64,000 nt of DNA from the NCBI GenBank assembly GCA_017464305.1, contig JAFUDS010000007.1, forward strand, positions 62,001 to 126,000, in the 5' to 3' direction. The stretch is from Clostridia bacterium. Its GTDB lineage: Bacteria > Bacillota > Clostridia > Christensenellales > Aristaeellaceae. Shown here piece after piece: positions 50,640-58,593 of this stretch (positions within the stretch are counted from its first letter, which is position 1; each line of letters begins with the position of its first letter). The position numbers and the translations under genes are program-made. The notes under the pieces were generated by a model. It had not been told where the DNA came from. It saw only the letters and a program-made list of their open reading frames with translations, and ran no database searches.

Positions 50640-51439
50640 CGAATATCACCATGGGCCAGTATTATCCCGTGGATAGCCCCATTCATCGGCTGGATCCCCG
50701 GGTTAAGCTGGTGCTGACCATCGCCTTCATCGTCGCCGTCTTCCTGGTGCACACCCTGCTGGGCTATGCTCTGATTCTGGGCTTTGTGTATTTGGTGTCC
50801 CGGCTGGCGAAGATTCCCTTTAAGATGCTGATCAAGGGGATCAAGCCCCTGCGGATGATCCTGATTTTAACCTTTTTGCTCAATCTGTTCTTCACCGCCG
50901 GGGAAACCGTGCTGGTGGAATTCTGGATCATTCGCATTACCCGGGAAGCCCTGCGCCAGGCGGTGTTCTATTCCCTGCGGCTGATCTTCCTGGTCATCGG
51001 CACCTCGGTTTTAACCCTGACCACCTCTCCTGTGGCCCTCTCCGACGCCATCGAGCTGCTGCTGGGGCCCCTGAAGAAAATACACTTCCCCGCCCATGAG
51101 CTGGCCATGATGATGACCATCGCCCTGCGCTTTATCCCCACCCTGCTGGATGAGACGGATAAGATCATGAAGGCCCAGATGGCCCGCGGAGCGGATTTTG
51201 AAAGCGGAAACCTCATTTCCCGCGCCAAGTCCATGGTGCCCCTGCTGGTTCCCCTGTTCGTGTCCGCCTTCCGCCGGGCCGGCGACCTGGCCATGGCCAT
51301 GGAAAGCCGCTGCTATCACGGCGGCGAAGGACGGACCCGCTTCCGGGTGCTGAAGGTAACCAAAAACGATTATCTCGCCTGCGCCGCCATGGCCGGCCTG
51401 ATTGCTTTGATTGTATTGGAAGGGATCTTCCTAACTTAA
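50633..51439 (+). CDS. ecfT: ECF transporter transmembrane protein T
   Basis: 268 residues with about five or six helices. YYPVDSPIHRLDPRVKLVLTIAFI is the family start, and the two coupling motifs near the end of the cytoplasmic helices read AQMARGADFESGN and AMESRCYHGG, which match the Ala-Arg-Gly signatures that grip the ATPases. The ATG at 50633 has AAGGAGG upstream and overlaps ecfA2. The palindrome at 51449-51471 follows. Confidence 0.95.
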   Translation: MLTNITMGQYYPVDSPIHRLDPRVKLVLTIAFIVAVFLVHTLLGYALILGFVYLVSRLAKIPFKMLIKGIKPLRMILILTFLLNLFFTAGETVLVEFWIIRITREALRQAVFYSLRLIFLVIGTSVLTLTTSPVALSDAIELLLGPLKKIHFPAHELAMMMTIALRFIPTLLDETDKIMKAQMARGADFESGNLISRAKSMVPLLVPLFVSAFRRAGDLAMAMESRCYHGGEGRTRFRVLKVTKNDYLACAAMAGLIALIVLEGIFLT

Positions 51440-51448
51440 GCTAAAATA

Positions 51449-51471
51449 GCTCCCCCGCGAAGCGGGGGAGC
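51449..51471. terminator. Palindrome between ecfT and truA
   Basis: Perfect 10-bp stem GCTCCCCCGC-GAA-GCGGGGGAGC. Rightward it is followed by GAAAAAAATAAA and the truA ATG, with no T-run, so it is not a standard terminator in that direction. Its 3' arm supplies the only purine-rich ribosome-binding site for truA. Confidence 0.6.
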
Positions 51472-51483
51472 GAAAAAAATAAA

Positions 51484-52266
51484 ATGAAAAGAATTTTATT
51501 ATCCGTCGAATACGATGGAACAAACTATGCCGGTTGGCAGCGCCAATCCAATGGCCTGGCCGTCCAACAGGTGCTAGAGGAAGCCCTGGCCCGCGCCACC
51601 GGCGTCCCCTCCCTAACGGTCACCGGCTCCTCCCGCACCGACGCCGGGGTCCATGCCCTGGCCCAGCAGGTTCATTTCGACACGGAGTCCTCCATTCCCC
51701 CGGAAAAATACCCCTTCGTGCTCAATACCCTCCTGCCCCCGGATATCCGGGTCAAAACCGGCCGGAAGGTGCCGCAGGATTTTCATGCCCGGTTCCTGTC
51801 CTGCGGCAAAACCTATACCTACCGTATTCTGAATTCCCGCCACGGCAGCGCCCTGTACCGTAACCTTTGCTGGCATGTTCCTGTACCCCTGGACGCAGCC
51901 GCCATGAAGGCTTCCCTCCCCGCCCTGCTGGGAACCCATGATTTCTCCGCCTTTCAGGCCGCGGGAGGCACGGCGAAAACCACCCTCCGCACCCTGGATC
52001 GGGCGGAGCTGCTGCAAGAGGGTGATCGCTTCACCCTGCTGGTGTCCGGCAATGCTTTCCTCTATAACATGGTTCGCATCATCGCCGGTACCCTGGTAGA
52101 AATTGGCCTCCATCGCCTTTCCCCCGACGCCTTCGCCCGGGCCTTGGTATCCCAGAATCGGCTGGATCTGGGCATGACCGCCCCGCCCCAAGGGCTGGAG
52201 CTGACGGAGGTTCGCTATCCGGAAGCTGCCTTCACGGACCCCGCCTCCCTCCGATGGCACACCTGA
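51484..52266 (+). CDS. truA: tRNA pseudouridine(38-40) synthase
   Basis: 260 residues. KRILLSVEYDGTNYAGWQRQ at the start, TGSSRTDAGVHALAQQVHF with the catalytic Asp (~52), and FLYNMVRIIAGTLVEIG identify TruA, which modifies the anticodon arm of tRNAs. In many Firmicutes truA follows the ecfA1-A2-T genes exactly as here. The start codon lies 12 bp after the palindrome at 51449-51471, whose GGGGGAG may be the ribosome-binding site. Confidence 0.96.
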   Translation: MKRILLSVEYDGTNYAGWQRQSNGLAVQQVLEEALARATGVPSLTVTGSSRTDAGVHALAQQVHFDTESSIPPEKYPFVLNTLLPPDIRVKTGRKVPQDFHARFLSCGKTYTYRILNSRHGSALYRNLCWHVPVPLDAAAMKASLPALLGTHDFSAFQAAGGTAKTTLRTLDRAELLQEGDRFTLLVSGNAFLYNMVRIIAGTLVEIGLHRLSPDAFARALVSQNRLDLGMTAPPQGLELTEVRYPEAAFTDPASLRWHT

Positions 52267-52293
52267 AGCAAAAGACACTTCCACAAAGCAGCA

Positions 52294-52352
52294 CCCCCGC
52301 GAAGGGGGGAGATAATTGACCCAAATCAGTTTCCCCCGCGGAGCGGGGGGAA
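52294..52352. repeat. Two further CCCCCGC palindromes downstream of truA
   Basis: CCCCC-GCGAA-GGGGG (52294-52308) and TTCCCCCGC-GGA-GCGGGGGGAA (52331-52352) lie about 35 bp apart in the 115-bp gap between the convergent truA and nth genes. No T-runs; they may end truA transcription weakly or be dispersed repeats. Confidence 0.65.
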
Positions 52353-52365
52353 CTAAAAACACCAT

Positions 52366-52396
52366 CAAAAAACCGACTCCATCACTTGGAGCCGGT
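52366..52396 (-). terminator. nth terminator
   Basis: Stem ACCGACTCCA (52372-52381) / TGGAGCCGGT (52387-52396) with a leftward TTTTTT tail. It overlaps the nth stop codon. Confidence 0.85.
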
Positions 52397-53020
52397 CTTT
52401 TGATATTCCTTGCACCATTCCTTCAGCGGGCATTCCTCGCACAGGGGCCGCTGCGCCTTGCAGATCCGCCGCCCGTGCCAGATCAGCCAATGATGGGCTC
52501 TGCCCCATTTCTCCTCTGGAATCAACTTCGTCATCTGCCGCTCAGTTTCTTCCACCGTGTCCGCTTTGCAGAGGCCCAATCGGTTGCTGACCCGGAAAAC
52601 ATGAGTGTCCACCGCGAAGGCCGGCACGCCAAAGGCATTGGAAAGCACCACGTTGGCCGTCTTCCGCCCCACCCCTGGCAGCTTCATCAGCTCCTCCCGG
52701 GTGCCCGGCACCTGTCCGCCATGCTCCTCGCTGATGATCTTGCAGGCGGCGATGATGTTCCCCGCCTTGCTCTTGAACCCGCAGCTTTTCACCATGGGAA
52801 AAAGATCATCCAGCTCCGCCTTCGCCATGCTGTCCGCGTCCGGATACCGGGCGAAAACCGCAGGGGTCACCTTGTTCACCTGCTTATCCGTGCACTGGGC
52901 GGACAGAATCGTCGCCACCAGCGTCTCATACGGATTGGTGAAATGCAGCTCCGGCCCCGCCTCTGGATAGGTCTCCTCCAGGGCTTGCAAGATGCGACGT
53001 TTTCTCTCTTTTTCTGTCAT
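52382..53020 (-). CDS. nth: Endonuclease III
   Basis: 212 residues. The helix-hairpin-helix is LMKLPGVGRKTANVVLSNAFG with the catalytic Lys, the catalytic Asp lies in VDTHVFRVSNRLGL, and the [4Fe-4S] loop is CKAQRPLCEECPLKEWC. It removes oxidised pyrimidines from DNA. Its start overlaps the asd stop by 4 bp. Confidence 0.97.
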   Translation of the reverse strand: MTEKERKRRILQALEETYPEAGPELHFTNPYETLVATILSAQCTDKQVNKVTPAVFARYPDADSMAKAELDDLFPMVKSCGFKSKAGNIIAACKIISEEHGGQVPGTREELMKLPGVGRKTANVVLSNAFGVPAFAVDTHVFRVSNRLGLCKADTVEETERQMTKLIPEEKWGRAHHWLIWHGRRICKAQRPLCEECPLKEWCKEYQKTGSK

Positions 53021-54114
53021 TTTCTTGAAATCAAATATCCCTTCTTGGTCAGCAGCTCCGCCGTCAGGATGCCGCCGCCCGCGGCGCCGCGAATGGTGTT
53101 ATGGCTCAGGCACACAAACCGCCAGTCGAAGATCTTATCCTCCCGCAGCCGGCCGATGCTGACGCCAAATCCATTCTGGAAATCCCGATCCAAGCGGGTC
53201 TGGGGCCGGGAGGGATCCTCGAAATACTGCAGGAAGGGCTTCGGCGCGCTGGGCAGCTCCAGCCGCTGAGCTTCCGTTTCATAGTTCGCCCACCGGTCTA
53301 AGATCTGCTCCTTGCTGACCTTCTCCGCGAACCGCACGGACACCGCCGCCATGTGGCCGTCGCTGGCCGCCACCCGCAGGCACTGAGCGCTGATGACAGG
53401 GCTTTCGGCGTTCACGATCACCGGGCCCTCGCCCAGATCCTGCACCTGACCCCATAGCTTCAGGGGCTCCTGCTCGCTCTTCTCGTCCTCCCCGCCGATG
53501 TAGGGAATCACGTTGTCCACCATTTCCGGCCAGGTTTTGAAGGTCTTTCCTGCGCCGCTGATGGCCTGATAGGTGCATACGGAAACCTCCGTGGGCCGGA
53601 AATCCAGCAGCGGGGTCAGGGCAGGCACATAGCTCTGGATGGAGCAATTGGGCTTCACGGCGATGAACCCGTGGGTCGTGCCCAGCCGCTTCCGCTGGGT
53701 AGGAATCACGTCCAGATGGTTCCAGTTGATTTCCGGCACCACCATGGGCACATCCACCAGTCCCCGGCAGGCGCTGTTGTTGCTGACCACGGGAATTTCG
53801 TGCTTCGCGTAATTCTCCTCCAGGGCACGAATCTCGTCCTTTTTCATGTCCACCGCGCAGAAGACGAAATCCACCTTCTCCGAGATGGCGTCGATCTCCG
53901 CCGCGTCCAGCACGGTCATCTCCGCCACCTCCGCGGGAATCTCCCATTCAAAGGCCCAGCGATCCCCGACCGCTTCCCGATAGGTCTTTCCCGCGCTGCG
54001 GCTGGAGGCCGCCACGCAGCTGACCTGGAACCAGGGGTGATTCGCCAGCAGGCTGATGAACCGCTGGCCCACCATGCCCGTCGCGCCAATAATGCCTGCC
54101 CGAAGCTTTTCCAT
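53017..54114 (-). CDS. asd: Aspartate-semialdehyde dehydrogenase, archaeal/fungal-type
   Basis: 365 residues. GATGMVGQRFISLLANHPWF is the NADP-binding start, VSNNSACRG and KPNCSIQSYVPALTPLLDF (catalytic Cys ~156) follow, and RVAASDGHMAAVSVRF carries the later conserved residues. The length and motif order match the archaeal/fungal Asd clade rather than the E. coli one. It makes aspartate semialdehyde for lysine, diaminopimelate, threonine and methionine. Co-transcribed with nth; no lysine riboswitch fits in the 45-bp gap upstream. Confidence 0.95.
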   Translation of the reverse strand: MEKLRAGIIGATGMVGQRFISLLANHPWFQVSCVAASSRSAGKTYREAVGDRWAFEWEIPAEVAEMTVLDAAEIDAISEKVDFVFCAVDMKKDEIRALEENYAKHEIPVVSNNSACRGLVDVPMVVPEINWNHLDVIPTQRKRLGTTHGFIAVKPNCSIQSYVPALTPLLDFRPTEVSVCTYQAISGAGKTFKTWPEMVDNVIPYIGGEDEKSEQEPLKLWGQVQDLGEGPVIVNAESPVISAQCLRVAASDGHMAAVSVRFAEKVSKEQILDRWANYETEAQRLELPSAPKPFLQYFEDPSRPQTRLDRDFQNGFGVSIGRLREDKIFDWRFVCLSHNTIRGAAGGGILTAELLTKKGYLISRK

Positions 54115-54159
54115 CTGATTTGCTCTCCTTCTATCTCCCTGTGTGATTGATAACCATGA

Positions 54160-55701
54160 TTATTCCCAGAACAGCAGTTCAAAGCTGGGATATTTCTCCG
54201 TGTCCTCCTCGCTCTGAACCTCGTAAGCCCCTTCCAGCCGGCCATAGAAGGTCTGCTCACTGCCGACCACAAAGGCCGGCTCCTCGCCGGTGGTGATGAC
54301 GATGATGTCCTTCAGCGTCCCCTTCTTCGTCTTGGTCATGGCAGCGGAAATGATATATTCCTCTCCCACCTGCTGGATATCTGTGATATACACCTTGTAT
54401 CCCATGATGCGCCCGGTGTACGCTTCCAGCTTCCGGGTCAGGGTGGTATAGGCAGGCTTCACTGCCTCCGACTTGTATTGGTTCTGGATGTCCCGCTCCG
54501 TCAAGGTCCGGTTCGCCGTCCAGGTATACCGCTTGGTGTCATAATTCTTTTTCTGCATCACCAGGGTGATGCTATATTCGCTCTGGGTGTCCGTCGGAAT
54601 CTTGAAGCTGAACTTGCCAGAGTTGTTGGTCCGGACCGTCTTGTCATAGGTCTTGGCGCCGCCAGTAACGATGCACTGGATGGATACGCCCTTGGTGGTC
54701 TTTCCAGAGAGCACGAACTCGTCGCTTTCGAATTGATCCGGCACGGGGGTATCCAGTGTCAGGGGCAGCATGGTGCTCTGATAGGTGGTGGGCTCAAAAA
54801 CGTGTTCCGCAATGGTGTTTCCGTTCAAGTCCACCGTCATGGTCAGCAGCCAAACCCCTTCGCTGTCCATCTTGATGGTCAGCTTAAATTTCCCCGTCTT
54901 GCTGTTGGCATCTACCTTAAATTGCTTCGGGGTAGGATTGGCATAGCGCATCAGCGTACCAATCACCTGGGCGCCAGGGGTCGTGGTCCCTTCCACAGTA
55001 AAGGAGCTGACGTTGGTCTCCGTGGGCGGGGTAGCGGTAAAGGTCAGGGTCCCCTTCGTGGTCTGGGGCAGGGGCTGGCTCTCGGTGAAGGTCAATGTAC
55101 GCGCTACCTTCTTCAGGCTGTTCAAATCCTTGTCCCGCACCGCCCGGCCATACACCTGGTAATCCAGCACGATGGTCAAGCCGTTCTTTACCGTCTTGTC
55201 AGCATATCCCCGAGTGACAAGCCCATTCACATCCCGCTTATATTTGATCTGCAGGAAGCGAACGTCCGCGCTGCTCTTGTACCATTCCGTGGCCTGGATG
55301 GTGTATCCCATGTCCTTGTACTTGGTGCCCTTCGTGTGGGCGGCGCGATAATTCGTCCGCATCTGCGTTGTCTGGGCGCTGATGTCGAAGTAGGTTTCCG
55401 CCTCCTCGTCCTGAGCCGCCCGAATCTCCAGGCAGGCGTCCAGATCCGGCACCCAGGCCTGCATCAGCACGCCCCGGGCCGCCCAATCCGCCTCGAAGGC
55501 CTCCTCCGTCATGTTCCGGGCGGTCAGAATTTCCGGATGCTGACCGATGCTGCCCGGCAGCAGCACAACATAGCTGTCGGACAGCGTCACCTTCGCGTAG
55601 ATGGAATCCAATGTATATTCTGTCGTATCGGTAGCCGCCAGCGCTGCGCCGCAGCAAACTGTCAACAGCACGCACAGCATCCAGAGTAACCGTTTCCGCA
55701 C
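54160..55701 (-). CDS. Secreted beta-rich protein of unknown function, GTG start
   Basis: 513 residues. A signal peptide (RKRLLWMLCVLLTVCCGAAL, then ALA|AT) leads to an N-terminal alpha/beta domain of about 200 residues (EYTLDSIYAKVTLSDSYVVL). Two Ig-like domains follow (TVEGTTTPGAQVIGTLM ~ 225-310; FVLSGKTTKGVSIQCIV ~ 320-400) and a C-terminal domain ending FELLFWE. The GVSIQCIV and GAQVIGTLM repeats resemble Big-type bacterial Ig modules. No enzyme motif or sorting signal. The start codon is GTG with a weak GAAGG site. Transcribed from 55791-55820. Confidence 0.75.
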   Translation of the reverse strand: MRKRLLWMLCVLLTVCCGAALAATDTTEYTLDSIYAKVTLSDSYVVLLPGSIGQHPEILTARNMTEEAFEADWAARGVLMQAWVPDLDACLEIRAAQDEEAETYFDISAQTTQMRTNYRAAHTKGTKYKDMGYTIQATEWYKSSADVRFLQIKYKRDVNGLVTRGYADKTVKNGLTIVLDYQVYGRAVRDKDLNSLKKVARTLTFTESQPLPQTTKGTLTFTATPPTETNVSSFTVEGTTTPGAQVIGTLMRYANPTPKQFKVDANSKTGKFKLTIKMDSEGVWLLTMTVDLNGNTIAEHVFEPTTYQSTMLPLTLDTPVPDQFESDEFVLSGKTTKGVSIQCIVTGGAKTYDKTVRTNNSGKFSFKIPTDTQSEYSITLVMQKKNYDTKRYTWTANRTLTERDIQNQYKSEAVKPAYTTLTRKLEAYTGRIMGYKVYITDIQQVGEEYIISAAMTKTKKGTLKDIIVITTGEEPAFVVGSEQTFYGRLEGAYEVQSEEDTEKYPSFELLFWE

Positions 55702-55790
55702 AATAAGTCACCGGCCCTTCCTGCCAATTTCAGATCACGACCTCTCTCCCGGCGGAAACCCTTTTCCCGCTTGAAAAGTCGTATCGGCTG

Positions 55791-55820
55791 ATTATATCAA
55801 AGAACAGAGGAAAGTGCAAA
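55791..55820 (-). promoter_or_regulatory. Promoter of the secreted protein gene
   Basis: TTGCAC (55815-55820), 18 bp, perfect TATAAT (55791-55796), minus strand. Confidence 0.6.
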
Positions 55821-55841
55821 TTTCATTGCCTCCCGGCATCA

Positions 55842-55868
55842 AAAATCCCCCTCCACATCGGAGGGGGA
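55842..55868 (-). terminator. Terminator of the EF-G2-like gene
   Basis: CCCCCTCC-ACATC-GGAGGGGG (55848-55868) with a leftward ATTTTTG tail, about 20 bp after the stop. Confidence 0.85.
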
Positions 55869-55888
55869 AAGGAATCGAAGGGGGATAA

Positions 55889-57976
55889 TTACTCCTCGTC
55901 GTCGTCCTCGATCTTCGCATTGGCGATGATCTTCTGGGCTTCGTTGGCCGGCACTTCCTCGTACCGTTCAAACTTCATGGAGAAGGAGCCTCTGGCCTGG
56001 GTCATGGACCGCAGATCGGTAGCGTACTTGAACATTTCCGCCAGGGGTGCTTCCGCTTCCAGCAGCTGCATATTGCCCTGCTGATTCATGCCCATAATGC
56101 GGCCGCGGCGCTTGTTCATGTCGCCCATGATATCGCCCATGTATTCGTTAGGCACCAGCACGTCCACGTGCATGATGGGCTCCAGCAGCACGGGGCTGGC
56201 ATCCATACAGCCCTTCTTGTAGGCGATGCGGGCCGCGGTCTTGAAGGCCATTTCAGAGGAGTCTACCGGGTGGTAGGATCCGTCGTACAGCTTCGCCCGG
56301 ATGTGCACCATGGGATATCCGGCCAGCACGCCCTTCACCAGGTTCTCCCGCAGGCCCTTTTCCACGCTGGGGATAAAGTTCCGCGGAACCACGCCGCCCA
56401 CGACGGCGTCCACGAATTCGAAATCAGTTTCGCTGTCGGTGATGGGGCTGAACTCAATCCACACGTCGCCGAACTGGCCGTGTCCGCCGGTCTGCTTCTT
56501 GTGGCGGCCCTGAACCTTCACGGTCTTGCGGATGGTTTCACGATAGGGGATCTTCGGATCCTGCAGCACGGCGTTGGCGCCGAACTTGGAGGCCAGCTTG
56601 TTCTTGATCACGTCCAGATGCATCTCGCCCGCGCCGGACAGCTCGGTCTCGGTGGTTTCCACATTCTTGGCGATGCGGATGGAGGGATCTTCTTCCGCCA
56701 GACGGTTCAAGCCGCTGAACACCTTGTCTTCCTCGCCCTGCTTGGCAGCGTAGACTGCCTTGGTGAAGCAAGGTTCCGGGAATTTGATTTCCGGATAGAT
56801 GATGGGATTGTTGGGGTCGCACAGGGTGTCGCCCGTGGAGGTGAACTGCAGCTTGGCCAGGGCGCCCAGGTCGCCGGCGTGCAGCAGGTTCACGTTGGTC
56901 TGCTTGTTGCCCCGCAGGCTGAACAGGCCGCCCGCCTTCTCGGTCTTTTCCTTGTTGGCGTTGTACAGGGTGGTGGAGCCGGAGATGGTTCCGCTGAAGA
57001 CGCGGAAGAGGCTCAGCTTGCCAACGAAGGGGTCAGCGATGGTCTTGAACACCAAGGCGCTGAAGGGCTCGTCGTCCTTGCTCTCGCGGGTGATCTCTTC
57101 GTCCGTCTTCGGATTCTTGCCCACCTGATGCAGCCCTTCATGGGCGGGAGAGGGCAGGTACTTGGCCATCAGGTCCATGGTCCGGGCGATGCCCACGCCA
57201 GTCAGGGCGCTGCAGGCCACCACGGGGACGATGGAGCCGTCCTTCATGCCCTTGCGGAAGCCTTCCATGATCTCATCATGAGTCAGCTCTTCGCCTTCCA
57301 GGTATTTCATCATCAGTTCATCATCCGCGGCAGCAGCCTGCTCGGTCAGATATTCGAAGGCTTCGTTGATTTCGCTTTCCAGCTCGGCAGGAATCGGCAC
57401 TTCCAGGCTCTTCTTGTAAGCGCCTTCATAGGCCTTCCGCTCCAGCAGGTTCACCACGCCGCGGAAGCTGGCGCCATCGCCCAGGGGCAGCAGGATCGGA
57501 ACCACGCTGCTGCCATACTTTTCCCGCAGCTGAGCTACGATCTTTTCGAAATTGGCATGCTCCCGGTCCATCTGATTGACCACGAACATCCGGCCCAGCT
57601 TATGCTCTCCGGCATAATCCCAGGCCTTCTCCGCGCCGACGCTCAAGCCGTTGACGCCGCCGATCACGATGACCGCGGTCTCCACCACGCGCAGGGGGCC
57701 CATTAGCTCGCCGGCAAAGTCAAAATATCCAGGAACGTCGATGGTGTTGATCACTTTTCCCGCCCAGGGAATGGGAGCGTAGCTGGCGCTGATGGAAAAA
57801 CCGCGCTTTTTCTCCTCGGGATCAAAGTCGGAAACGGTGGTTCCGTCTTCCACTTTGCCCTGGCGGTCCGTCACTCCGGCAGCGAAGAGCATCGCCTCCG
57901 TCAGCGTGGTTTTGCCCTCGCTGCCATGCCCCATGAGGGCAATGTTCCGAATGTTGGTCGTTGTAAATTCAGCCAT
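55889..57976 (-). CDS. EF-G-like translational GTPase (EF-G2 subfamily)
   Basis: 695 residues with all five EF-G domains. The GTPase motifs are G1 GHGSEGKTTLTEAML, G3 DVPGYFDFAGE, G4 NQMDREH and G5 SALTGVGI. G3 has Tyr where canonical EF-G has the catalytic His (DTPGHVDF), a mark of the EF-G2 group, and G4 reads NQMD instead of NKMD. So this is a paralogue, not the main elongation factor of the str operon. EF-G2 proteins may act in ribosome recycling or stress; the role is unsettled. The second of two ATGs (57976) has AGGAGG at correct spacing. Confidence 0.9.
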   Translation of the reverse strand: MAEFTTTNIRNIALMGHGSEGKTTLTEAMLFAAGVTDRQGKVEDGTTVSDFDPEEKKRGFSISASYAPIPWAGKVINTIDVPGYFDFAGELMGPLRVVETAVIVIGGVNGLSVGAEKAWDYAGEHKLGRMFVVNQMDREHANFEKIVAQLREKYGSSVVPILLPLGDGASFRGVVNLLERKAYEGAYKKSLEVPIPAELESEINEAFEYLTEQAAAADDELMMKYLEGEELTHDEIMEGFRKGMKDGSIVPVVACSALTGVGIARTMDLMAKYLPSPAHEGLHQVGKNPKTDEEITRESKDDEPFSALVFKTIADPFVGKLSLFRVFSGTISGSTTLYNANKEKTEKAGGLFSLRGNKQTNVNLLHAGDLGALAKLQFTSTGDTLCDPNNPIIYPEIKFPEPCFTKAVYAAKQGEEDKVFSGLNRLAEEDPSIRIAKNVETTETELSGAGEMHLDVIKNKLASKFGANAVLQDPKIPYRETIRKTVKVQGRHKKQTGGHGQFGDVWIEFSPITDSETDFEFVDAVVGGVVPRNFIPSVEKGLRENLVKGVLAGYPMVHIRAKLYDGSYHPVDSSEMAFKTAARIAYKKGCMDASPVLLEPIMHVDVLVPNEYMGDIMGDMNKRRGRIMGMNQQGNMQLLEAEAPLAEMFKYATDLRSMTQARGSFSMKFERYEEVPANEAQKIIANAKIEDDDEE

Positions 57977-58146
57977 GGTCATGTTCCTCCTGTTTTTTCA
58001 ATTTTCATTCCGATGACCCCCGCAGAAACGGGCCCCGTCGAAATTAATTTCATATGCCAAGAGACATGATATCATAATCCTTGCCAAAAGAAAAGCGAAA
58101 AATGTTTTTTCTGGGTACAAAATTTCCGTTTTGATATTTGTTGTTT

Positions 58147-58359
58147 TTAGCTAACGGGAGCCATCGGGTCCGGCCCCTGTGAAATCACGGCCTTCCGGCG
58201 GCGAAGGAACTTTTCCCGATCCAGCATCACTACGTGACCACAGGTGTTGCATTTGATTTTGATATCTGCCCCGGTCCTAGTTACTGTCCATTCATTGCCT
58301 CCACAAGGATGAAGCTTCCGGGTGGAGACCACATCCCCCAGTCGAATTTCTTCTACCAT
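58147..58359 (-). CDS. DUF951 family small protein
   Basis: 70 residues. EEIRLGDVVSTRKLHPCGGNEW and IKCNTCGHVVMLDREKFLRR with the Cys pattern CGG...CNTCGH match DUF951, a small zinc-ribbon-like family found beside ychF or parB/noc genes in Firmicutes. Function unknown; nucleic-acid binding is possible. GAGGAGG precedes the ATG at 58359; the longer open frame upstream has no start signal. The promoter lies at 58394-58422. Confidence 0.9.
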   Translation of the reverse strand: MVEEIRLGDVVSTRKLHPCGGNEWTVTRTGADIKIKCNTCGHVVMLDREKFLRRRKAVISQGPDPMAPVS

Positions 58360-58393
58360 GCGCGTTTTCCTCCTCTGTTCTTCCCTGCGGACA

Positions 58394-58422
58394 AGTATAA
58401 TGCAAAGCACCCCAGAGGGCAA
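58394..58422 (-). promoter_or_regulatory. Promoter of the DUF951 gene
   Basis: TTGCCC (58417-58422), 17 bp, TATACT (58394-58399), minus strand. Confidence 0.55.
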
Positions 58423-58459
58423 GATCGCACGACAAAAACGGCGGGGAGCAAGTTTTTCG

Positions 58460-58488
58460 TTGCCCCGCCCAGGGTTCTGTGATAGGAT
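58460..58488 (+). promoter_or_regulatory. Promoter of the COG2509 flavoprotein
   Basis: TTGCCC (58460-58465), 17 bp, TAGGAT (58483-58488). Diverges from the DUF951 promoter. Confidence 0.5.
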
Positions 58489-58593
58489 AAAGACAAGGCT
58501 CGGAGGGAAAGCAAGGGCTTTCCCTCGGGATAGAGCCACCAAGATATACGTCGCTGTATCAGTCAGCGTTTCCCAGAAGGAGTAATAGATTTC

